The translations under genes and the position numbers were made by a program. A stretch of 64,000 bases of DNA from Penium margaritaceum. Lineage: Eukaryota; Streptophyta; Zygnematophyceae; Desmidiales; Peniaceae. Shown here piece by piece: positions 55,301-64,000 of this stretch. Location: positions 754,805 to 818,804 of the forward strand of contig SZWC01000029.1 of the NCBI GenBank assembly GCA_023375785.1. The letters run 5' to 3'. How positions within the stretch are numbered: the first letter of the stretch is position 1; each line of letters starts with the position of its first letter. A model generated the notes under the pieces. It did not search any database. It was not told where the DNA came from and saw only the letters and a program-made list of their open reading frames with translations.

Positions 55301-56092
55301 TTTTACTTCAGCTTGGCCCTCCTCCGATCCCTTTTCCATGGTTCTCATGCCACCCACCTCTGGCACTCAGTTCACTCGCCGCGTCACACGAAGCTCGGGG
55401 CAAACCACGTGACTGCCTCTGCCATGGCTCGTCCCTCTAACGCGGAGTTAACGCACGTGAACAGGTGGGGCGGTGGCATTGCAAGGCAACCTATCCGGCG
55501 GCAAACTACAAACAGAGCCATAGCCTGAATGAGACACTCCGCACCACCCATGACGACATCGTCACATGGAGCATCTAAGCCCCCCCCCCGGACCCTTCCG
55601 CGCCTCCCGCAGCTACAACAGCAGCAGCTTCACCCGCAGAACCTCCAACCTTGGGCCATCCAGTGTCACAAGGGGCATGTCCGGCCCCACGGGGCTTTTT
55701 TGCGCTACCTAGAACATCTCCAGCTCCTCAAGTCCCTTCCGCGTCGCTTGGGACACCTGTGGCTCCACAAGGCCCCTGTGCACCGTGGACGAGAGTAGCG
55801 TCAACCTCATCTGGAGAAACTCCGACATCGGGCCCTTCTGCTCCCCCAATAACAGCAGCACCAGCGGTCTCACCTGGAGCAACTCCGGTACCAAACTCCC
55901 CAGCATCACCCATGGCAGTAGCCCCAGCAGCATCACCAGGAGCACCTCCGACACTGGCCACCCCTGCATTACCAGCACTGACTACATCCGCAGGCGCACC
56001 ACCGCCGACTAGCCCCTTTGTGCCAACACCGCACTCTTCCTCCACACCAACCTCACGAGATAATACGGCGCACGGAGCACCACATCCCACAC
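55301..56092 (+). pseudogene. Gypsy-3 proline-rich region, truncated
   Basis: A second copy of the Pro/Ala-rich segment: APQGPCAPWTRVASTSSG, GPSAPPITAAPAVSPGATP, PTLATPALPALTTSAGAPPP. It stops at CCCACAC (56092), where the first copy would continue into the gag-like region, and Sat190 resumes at once. The ORFs on both strands are low-complexity. Confidence 0.75.
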
Positions 56093-59000
56093 GGAAAATC
56101 CTTTTTCTTGCTAGAAGATACATAGTGTTTTGAAACCATGTTTCCCCCCTCTGACCATTTGTGACTCATGTTGTGGGTTGTGAACGTTGACCACACATAT
56201 TGGAATTATTAGGTCATGGTTAGTGACATATGTCTAGTTTGGTTTGTCACCGTGCGTGGTTACCATGCCGTGTCACTACTTATTGAAGGTCTTTGTACTT
56301 TGTAGTTGATACCCAGTGTTCCCAACCCACTGTTACCCCCCTCTGACTATCGGTGACTCGTGTTGTGAGTTGTCAAGGCTGACCACATGAAGTGAAACTC
56401 GTTGGTCATGTTCAGTAACATATGCATAATTTGGTTAGTCACTGTGCATGGTAGCCACGCTGTGATACTACATGTTGAAGGTATTTGAACTTTCTAGATG
56501 ATAACTAGTATTAACAAACCATTATCGTGCACCTCGACTGTTTGTGACTCGTGTTATGAGTTGACAAAGTTACCACACTTGGTGATATTATTTGGTCATG
56601 GTCAGTGACATATGCATACCTTGGTTGGTCATCGTGAATGGTATCCACACTGTGCCACAATGTATTGTAGCTCCTGGCTCTTGCTATTTGATACTTGGTG
56701 TTCCTAAACCTTTGTTTCCCCCTCTGACCATTTGTGACTCGTATTATGAGTTGTCAACGTTGACCAGACACAGAAGATTCCTTCCATCAAATGAAGTACA
56801 TATGCCTACATTGGTCGGTCATTCTGCATGCTAGCCACACCATGATTATACTGATTGAAGGTCGCTGTACTTGCTAGTTGAGAACTGATATTCACAGACC
56901 ATTGTTTCCCCCTCCGACCGTTTGTGACTCGTGTTAGGTTGGTGAATGTTGACCACCCATCTTGAAATTCGTTCATCATGGTCAGTGACATATGCCTAGT
57001 TTGGTTGTCTGGTGTGCATAGTAGCCACACTGTGCCACTGCGTATTGAAGTTATTTGTCCTTTCTAGTCGATACATAGGGTTCCCAAACCATTTTCTGTC
57101 CCTCTGACCATTTGTGACTCGTGTTAGGAGGTGTCAATGTTGACCATACAAAGTGGACCACTTCGGTCATAGTCAATAACGTGTGCATCCTTTGGTTGGT
57201 CAATGTGCACGCTAGCCACACTGTGCCACTACTTGTTGAAAATGTTTCTTCTTGCTAGGTGATAACTAGTGTTCCCAACCCATGGTTCCCTCCACTGACC
57301 ATTTGTGACTCGTGTTTTGAGTTTTTAACGTTGACCACACACTGTGAAATCCGTTTGGTCATGGTTTGTGACACATGCCTACTTCGGTTTCTCACTGTAC
57401 ATGGTTAGCACGATGTGTCACTACGTATCGAAGGTCTTTGTGCTTTGTATTTGATAGCTAGTGTTCCCAAACCGTTGTTTGCCCCTCTGAATATATGTGA
57501 CTTGTGTTGTGAGTTGTCGACATTGACCACAGTAAGTGAAATTCGTTGGTCATGGTCAGCGGCATGCATACTTTGGTTGGTCAATGTGCATTGTATTCAC
57601 ACTGTGCCACTACATATTGAAGGTATTTGTACTTGCTACTCAAAAACCAGTATTCACAAACCATTGTCTTCCACTCCGACCATTTGTGACTCGTGTTGTG
57701 AGTTGTCAAATTCTGACAAACGTAGTGCTATTACTTGGTCATGGTGAGTGACACATGCATACCTTGGTTGGTCATCGTGCATGGCATCCACACTGTGCCA
57801 CAAGGTATTGGAGCTCCTTGTGCTTGCTATTTGATACTTGGTGATCCCAAACCATTGTTTCCCCCTCTGACCATTTCTGACTCATAGTATGCCTTGTCAA
57901 CGTTCACCACACACGGCGGATCTATTTGGTCAAAGGCAGTACTTATGCCAACTTTGATCGGTCATTGTGCATGGTAGCCACACGGTGCTACTACTGACTG
58001 AAGGTCGTTGTACTTGCTAGTTGAGAACTGATATTCCCAAACCATTGTTTCCTCCCCTGACCGTTTGTGACTCGTGTTATGGCTGGTCAACCACCCATAA
58101 TGAAACTCTCTGGTCATGGTCAGTGACATATGCCTATGTTGGATGTTTGGTGTGCATGTTAGCCACACCGTGCCACTGCGTATTGAAGTTATTTGGCCTT
58201 TCTAGTCCATGCATAGGGTTCCCATACCATTGTTGCTCGCTCTGACCATTGGTGACTCATGTTATGAGTTGTGAATGTTGACCACACGCAGTAGACTTCT
58301 TTGGTCATAGTCAGTGACGTATTCATCCTTTGGTTGGTCACTGTGCACGCTAGCCACACAGTGCCACTACTTGTTCAAAATCGTTCTACTTGCTAGTTGA
58401 TAACTGGTGTTCCTAACCCATTGTTTCCCCCTCTGACCATTTGTGACTCGTGTGATGAGTTTCCAAGGTGGACCACACACTGTGAAATTTGTTTGGTCAT
58501 GGTTAGTGACATATGCCTACTTTGGTTTCTCACTGTATATGGTTACCACGCCGTGTCACTATACATTGAAGGTATTTGTGCCTTCTAGTCAATAGCTAGT
58601 GTTCCCAACCCAATGTTACCCCCCGTTGACTATATGTGACTCGTGTTGTGAGTTTTCAACACTGACCACATCAAGTGAACTTCGTTGGTCATGGTCAGTG
58701 ACACATGCATACTTTGGTTGGTCACTGTGCATGGTAGCCACGCTGTGCCACTACATAGTGAAGTTATTTCTACTTGCTACATGATGACTAGTATTCCCAA
58801 CCCATTGTCTTCCACTCTGACCATTTGTGACTCGTGTTATGAGTTGTCAAAGTTTACCACACTTAGTGACATTATTTGGTCATGGTCAGTGACATACGAC
58901 TACTTTGGTTGGTCATCGTGCATGGTATCCACATTGTGCCACAGCTTATTGAAGGTCGTTGTTCTTGCTAGTCGATACCTGGTGTTCCCAGACCAATGTC

Positions 59001-60300
59001 TCCCCGTTTGACCATTTGTGACTCCTATGACGAGTTGTCAACGCTGACCACTCACAGCAGATTTCGTTGTTCAAATGTAGTACATATGCCTACACTGGTC
59101 GGTCATTGTGCATGGTAGTCACACTGTGCTTATACTGATTGAAGGTCACTGTACTTACTAGTTGATAACTGATATTCACATACCATTGTTTCCCCCTCTG
59201 ATCGTTTGTGACTCGTGTTATGGTTGGTGAAAGTTGACCACTTATATTGAAAATGTTTCACCATGGTCAGTGACACATGCCTAGTTTGGTTGTTTGGTGT
59301 GCATAGTAGCCACACCGTTCCACTACGCATTGAAGTCATTTGTCCTTTCTAGTCGATACATAGGGTTCCCAAACCATTGTCTTTCCCTCTGTCCATTTGT
59401 GACTCATGTAATGAGTTGTCAATGTTGACCACACATAATGGACTTCTTCGGTCATAGTCATTGACATGTTCATCCGTAGGTTGGTCACTGTGCACGCTAG
59501 CCACACCGTGCCACTACTTGTTGAAAATCATTCTACTTGCTAGTTGATAACTAGTGTTCCCAAACCATGGTTTCCCTCACTGACCATTTGTGACTCGTGT
59601 TACGAGTTTTCAACGTTGACCACACACTGTGAAATCCGTATGGTCATGGTTTGTGACATATGCCTCCTTTGGTTTGACACTGTACATGGTTACCACGTCG
59701 TGTCATTACGTATCGAACGTATTTGTGCTTTCTTGTTGACAGCTAGTGTTCCCAACCCATTGTTAGCCCCCTCTGACTATATGTGACTCATGTTGTGATT
59801 TGTAAATGCTGAACACATGAAGTGAAATTCCTTGGTCATGGTCAGTGACATATGCATACCTTGGATGGTCATCGTGCATGGTATCCACACTGCGCCACAA
59901 TGTATTGAAGCTCCCTGTGCTTGCTATTTGATACTTGGTGTTCCCAAACCATTGTTTCCTTCTCTGACCATTTGTGACTCATATCATGAGTTATCAACGT
60001 TGACCACACACGGTGGATTTCTTTGGTCAAGGACAGTACATATGCCCACTTTGGTCGGTCACTGTGCATGGTAGCCACACCGAGCTTCTACTGACTGAAG
60101 GTTGTTGTACTTGGTAGTTGGTATCTAGTATTCCCAAACCATTGTTTCCCCCTCTGACAATTCGTGACCCATATTATGGGTTGTCAACGTTGACCCCACG
60201 TAGTAAGATCATTTGGACATGGTAAGTGGCACATGCCTCATCTGGTTGGTCATTGTGCATGAAAGCCACACCGTTCCACTACTTTTTGATAGTCTTTGTA
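56093..60300. repeat. Sat190 satellite, block 4
   Basis: About 22 monomers. Starts at the beginning of a type-E monomer (GAAAATCCTT, then CTTGCTAG), continuing the phase left by block 3. Type-A markers fall at 56509, 57651 and 58792 (periods 1,142 and 1,141 bp). The last HOR is irregular: type F is followed directly by a type-B-like monomer near 59870, a one-monomer loss. No genes. Confidence 0.92.
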
Positions 60301-60848
60301 ATTACCTGTCAATGAATAGCAAAAGGTTTCTCCCTTTGACACCAGGTCAGTTTTTGTTGATTTGTTACGTGTAGGTGCGTTCACTGGAATACTCCCTCCA
60401 ACCCCCCTAGAGGGATGTTCCGTGGAAGACCTGGGGGACAGATTTGCGACCGCATTTTGACACCCCCCACTACCCCCTCCCCCCCTCCCACGGCTTAGGC
60501 TCGAAGGCAGAGTTGAGGTATCACAACACGGCCGCCCCCCTTCCCCAGGTCGCGAGCCTATTCTATATTGCATGTACAATTTTCAAACACAGGACCTACC
60601 GCTTCAGAATCTAAGTCTATAAGCACTAAGCCAACTCACATGGTTTTCATATGATGTCCAAATGACACTATAAGGGTTCCTATCGGTAAAGGGCATAACT
60701 TAAGGGGGTGTAAGATTTGAGGGTAGTTTCCAAAGGTATGAATGACAACAAAGTTAGTTTAAAAAACAAAAATGATGCACACGGAATGTCAAATTTTGCA
60801 ACTTTGAGCTTGAATAACCTCCCAACCACTGCTCTGGCTGACCAGCCG
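60301..60848. other. Non-satellite insertion of unknown origin
   Basis: About 550 bp unlike the surrounding satellite, with C-runs (60446-60492), a compositional change, and an A/T-richer right half. No open frame of note and no LTR or TIR were recognised. On the minus strand 60645-60575 resembles a tRNA-derived SINE head (see the separate entry). Sat190 resumes near 60849. Confidence 0.55.
60575..60645 (-). repeat. Possible tRNA-derived SINE fragment
   Basis: On the minus strand TTGGCTTAGTGCTTA resembles a polymerase III A box (TRGCNNAGYNGG), followed by GATTCTGAAGCGG and GTGTTTGAAAATT, a weak B-box-like sequence, about 35 bp apart. No clear cloverleaf, so it is not called a tRNA gene. Confidence 0.25.
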
Positions 60849-61210
60849 TAAGAAGGAATGTTGAGTACACACAGTGAAGCTCTTTTTATCATATCCAGTG
60901 ACACAAGCATACTTTGGTTGGTCATTGTGCATGGTAGCCACACCGTTCCACCACTTATCGAAGGCATTTGTACCGAGGATTCCCAGCCCATTGTTTCTCC
61001 CTCTGTCCATTTTTTGACTTGTATTATGAGTTGTGAACGTCGACCATACACTCTAAACTTATTTGGTCGTGAGCAGTGATGTATGGCTACTTGGATAGGT
61101 CATTGTGCACGGTAGCCACACCATGCCAATACATCCAAAAAATATTTGTACTTGCTCGAAGATACATAGTTTTTTTTAAACCATGTTTTCCCCCTCTGAC
61201 CATTTGTGAC
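60849..61210. repeat. Sat190 satellite, degraded remnant
   Basis: About two diverged monomers (AGTACACACAGTGAAGC, CTTTGGTTGGTCATTGTGC, GACCATTTGTGAC). It stops at GACCATTTGTGAC (61210), the conserved anchor, where the TIR element begins. Confidence 0.85.
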
Positions 61211-61673
61211 TAAGGGTGTTCACGAAAAGCTGAGACTCACGAGTCGGACTCGCGAGTCCGAGTCCATACCCAGACTCGCGAGTCCGAGTCCACGGTCCCA
61301 GACTCGACTCGGACTTGAGAGTCCAAGAGGAGCTCTCATGAAAGTATGGAGGGGTTAAAATATTGTAGTCACAATGCAAAAATACAAGAAACATTACTGA
61401 ATGGACTCATTTCATGCATGTATATGCATGCTTGATGACATGAGGAACAATAAATCTGAATAAGAGAGAAGAAATGGCTATTTGGTTGTTTGTTCTTCCA
61501 CAGACTCATGAGTTTTTATCAACGGACTCGCGAGTCTGAGTGCCTCGGACTCGCGAGTCCGTGGTCTCGCGAGTCTCAGCCCAGACTCGCGAGTCCGAGT
61601 CTGGACCCTGACTCGGACTCGCGAGTCCGAGTCTGGGTCCAGAATCAAGAGTCTGGACTCGTGTACACCCTTA
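61211..61673. mobile_element. 463-bp TIR element rich in a 14-bp palindrome
   Basis: Ends are inverted repeats: TAAGGGTGTTCACGA at the left and the reverse complement TAAGGGTGTACACGA at the right (14 of 15). Near both ends cluster copies of GGACTCGCGAGTCC, a perfect palindrome, and variants (about 61244, 61271, 61523, 61547, 61584, 61614). The centre is A/T-rich and has no transposase, so it is a non-autonomous MITE-like element; the TAAGGGTGTTCA end is hAT-like by recollection. No 8-bp target duplication is seen: the left flank is Sat190, the right flank is the 11-bp array. Confidence 0.7.
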
Positions 61674-64000
61674 CAAATAGGGCACAAGAAGGGTGCAAGA
61701 AGGGCGCAAGAAGGGCGCAAGTGGGGCGTAAGTAGGGCGTAAGTAGGGCGCAAGTAGGGCGCAAGTAGGGTGCAAGTAGGGCGCAAGTAGGGCGCAAGTA
61801 GGGCGCAAGTAGGGCGCAAGTAGGGCGCAAGTAGGGCGCAAGTAGGGCGTAAGTAGGGCGCAAATAGGGCGCAAGTAGGGTGCAAGTAGGGTGCAAGTAC
61901 GGCGCAAGTAAGGCACAAGGAGGGCACAAGTAGGGCGCAAATAGGCCGCAAGTAGGGCGCAAGTAGGGCGCAAGTAGGGGGCAAGTAGGGCGCAAGTAGG
62001 GTGCAAGTAGGGCGTAAGTAGGGCGTAAGTAGGGCGTAAGTAGGGCGCAAATAGGGCGCAAGTAGGGTGCAAGTAGGGTGCAAGTACGGCGCAAGTAAGG
62101 CACAAGGAGGGCACAAGTAGGGCGCAAATAGGCCGCAAGTAGGGCGCAAGTAGGGCGCAAGTAGGGGGCAAGTAGGGCGCAAGTAGGGTGCAAGTAGGGC
62201 GTAAGTAGGGCGTAAGTAGGGCGTAAGTAGGGCGCAAATAGGGCGCAAGTAGGGTGCAAGTAGGGTGCAAGTACGGCGCAAGTAAGGCACAAGGAGGGCA
62301 CAAGTAGGGCGCAAATAGGCCGCAAGTAGGGCGCAAGTAGGGCGCAAGTAGGGGGCAAGTAGGGCGCAAGTAGGGTGCAAGTAGGGCGTAAGTAGGGCGT
62401 AAGTAGGGCGTAAGTAGGGCGCAAATAGGGCGCAAGTAGGGTGCAAGTAGGGTGCAAGTACGGCGCAAGTAAGGCACAAGGAGGGCACAAGTAGGGCGCA
62501 AATAGGCCGCAAGTAGGGCGCAAGTAGGGCGCAAGTAGGGGGCAAGTAGGGCGCAAGTAGGGTGCAAGTAGGGCGTAAGTAGGGCGTAAGTAGGGCGTAA
62601 GTAGGGCGCAAATAGGGCGCAAGTAGGGTGCAAGTAGGGTGCAAGTACGGCGCAAGTAAGGCACAAGGAGGGCACAAGTAGGGCGCAAATAGGCCGCAAG
62701 TAGGGCGCAAGTAGGGCGCAAGTAGGGGGCAAGTAGGGCGCAAGTAGGGTGCAAGTAGGGCGTAAGTAGGGCGTAAGTAGGGCGTAAGTAGGGCGCAAAT
62801 AGGGCGCAAGTAGGGTGCAAGTAGGGTGCAAGTACGGCGCAAGTAAGGCACAAGGAGGGCACAAGTAGGGCGCAAATAGGCCGCAAGTAGGGCGCAAGTA
62901 GGGCGCAAGTAGGGGGCAAGTAGGGCGCAAGTAGGGTGCAAGTAGGGCGTAAGTAGGGCGTAAGTAGGGCGTAAGTAGGGCGCAAATAGGGCGCAAGTAG
63001 GGTGCAAGTAGGGTGCAAGTACGGCGCAAGTAAGGCACAAGGAGGGCACAAGTAGGGCGCAAATAGGCCGCAAGTAGGGCGCAAGTAGGGCGCAAGTAGG
63101 GGGCAAGTAGGGCGCAAGTAGGGTGCAAGTAGGGCGTAAGTAGGGCGTAAGTAGGGCGTAAGTAGGGCGCAAATAGGGCGCAAGTAGGGTGCAAGTAGGG
63201 TGCAAGTACGGCGCAAGTAAGGCACAAGGAGGGCACAAGTAGGGCGCAAATAGGCCGCAAGTAGGGCGCAAGTAGGGCGCAAGTAGGGGGCAAGTAGGGC
63301 GCAAGTAGGGTGCAAGTAGGGCGTAAGTAGGGCGTAAGTAGGGCGTAAGTAGGGCGCAAATAGGGCGCAAGTAGGGTGCAAGTAGGGTGCAAGTACGGCG
63401 CAAGTAAGGCACAAGGAGGGCACAAGTAGGGCGCAAATAGGCCGCAAGTAGGGCGCAAGTAGGGCGCAAGTAGGGGGCAAGTAGGGCGCAAGTAGGGTGC
63501 AAGTAGGGCGCGAGTAGGGCGCAAGTAGGCCGCAAGTAGGGCGCAAGCAGGGCGCAAGTAGGGCTCAAGTAGGGGGCAAGTAGGGCACAAGTAGGTTGCA
63601 AGTAGGGCGCAAGTAGGACGCAAGTAGGGAGTAAGTAGGCCGCAAGTAGGGCGCAAGTAGGGTGTAAGTAGGGCGCAAGTAGGGCGCAAGTAGCGTGCAA
63701 GTAGAGCGCAAGTATGGCGCAAGTAGGGCGCACGTAGGGCGTAAGTAGGGCGCAAGTAGGGCGTAAATAGGGCCCAAGTAGGGTGCAAGTAGGGCGCAAG
63801 TAGGGCGCAAGTAAGGCGCAAGTAGGGGGAAAGTAGGGCGCAAGTAGGGCACAAGTAGGGCGCAAGTAGGGCGCAAGTAGGGCGCAAGTAGGGCGCAAGT
63901 AGGGCGCAAGTAGGGCACAAGTAGGGCGCAAGTAGGGCGCAAGTAGGACGCAAGTAGGGCGCAAGTAGGGCGCAAGTAGGGCGCAAGTAGGGCGCAAGTA
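61674..64000 (+). repeat. 11-bp minisatellite array S11-T (continues beyond window)
   Basis: About 211 copies of GGGCGCAAGTA, one base different from the S11-L unit. Because the minus-strand unit lacks stops and 11 is not a multiple of three, all three minus frames are open, producing apparent proteins of 839, 771 and 633 residues with period-11 peptide RPTCALLAPYL. These overlap each other completely and have no gene-like features. The outer parts (61674-61841 and 63511-64000) are irregular; the middle is a higher-order repeat. Confidence 0.95.
61842..63510 (+). repeat. 187-bp higher-order repeat, about 8.9 copies
   Basis: The marker ACGGCGCAAG starts at 61899, 62086, 62273, 62460, 62647, 62834, 63021, 63208 and 63395, always exactly 187 bp apart, which is 17 units of 11 bp. 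Each copy shares the same rare variants in order (AAGGCACAAGGAGGGCAC, AAATAGGCCGC, TAGGGGGC, three GCGTAAG units). By eye I found no difference between copies, so amplification is recent or homogenisation is strong. Confidence 0.95.

Larger units (their letters stand above)
48445..56092 (+). mobile_element. Gypsy-2/3 block: tandemly duplicated Ty3/Gypsy-like unit without LTRs
   Basis: 48445-53885 forms one 5.44-kb unit, and 53886-56092 repeats its first 2.2 kb (offset 5,441 bp at the RNase H start, 5,446 bp at the end of the proline-rich region). Order in the unit: RNase H, spacer, retropepsin, Pro-rich region, unrecognised gag-like region, coiled-coil region, integrase, then again RNase H. 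No RT and no LTR were recognised. The block lies between type-D and type-E Sat190 monomers, in HOR phase. All frames carry stops. Confidence 0.85.

Noticed and set aside
61478-63997. Minus-strand open frames of 839, 771 and 633 residues.
   Set aside because: They overlap in all three frames of an 11-bp repeat whose minus strand has no stop codon, and the peptide has a strict 11-residue period. No other gene-like signal is present.

Overview
The window looks like repeat-dominated nuclear DNA from a large, heavily methylated eukaryotic genome. A plant-lineage host (streptophyte or green alga) fits the mix of Ty1/Copia and Ty3/Gypsy elements and the primer-binding sites, but nothing here fixes the species. 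I found no host protein gene, rRNA or functional tRNA. Every long open frame is either a broken retrotransposon piece or a by-product of a short-period repeat that lacks stop codons.

The scaffold is a satellite of about 190-bp monomers (called Sat190 here). Six monomer types recur in fixed order, giving a higher-order repeat (HOR) of about 1,140 bp. It occupies 1-3200, 38114-42095, 48047-48444, 56093-60300 and a degraded remnant at 60849-61210. The HOR phase carries across every interruption up to 60.3 kb. The array was therefore probably continuous (about 10 HOR copies) before three things landed in it: a 34.9-kb mosaic block (3201-38113), a full-length Copia element (42096-48046) and a 7.65-kb Gypsy block (48445-56092).

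The 34.9-kb block contains, in order: a G-rich 12-bp minisatellite; a nest of related Copia elements (Copia-1 on the minus strand, Copia-2 inserted in its integrase with a perfect 5-bp target duplication, and Copia-3, probably the inverted 5' end of Copia-1); further 12-bp minisatellite; a 6.2-kb array of an 11-bp repeat; a 2.4-kb Gypsy fragment; a 6.9-kb array of the same 11-bp repeat in opposite orientation; and an 8.7-kb array of a 20-bp repeat with an internal 1-kb inversion and a second-level period of about 4.19 kb.

Copia-4 (42096-48046) has two 654-bp LTRs, a degenerate 5-bp target duplication, a primer-binding site matching the anticodon region of initiator tRNA-Met, and a decayed gag-pol in which the integrase Glu and one RT Asp are lost. 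The Gypsy block is a 5.44-kb tandem duplication with no visible LTR. Its order is RNase H, retropepsin, proline-rich region, unrecognised gag-like region, integrase, RNase H, retropepsin. A separate Gypsy fragment at 20.1-22.5 kb shows RT, RNase H, then retropepsin at the same spacing. A retropepsin 3' of RNase H, with integrase upstream of RNase H, is the best candidate here for an undescribed system.

The right end holds a 0.55-kb non-satellite stretch, a 463-bp element with terminal inverted repeats and many copies of a 14-bp palindrome, and an 11-bp repeat array in which a 17-unit (187-bp) block is tandemly repeated about nine times, identically by eye. All three minisatellite units carry exactly one CpG, and CpG-to-TpG/CpA is their main variation, which suggests long-term CpG methylation.
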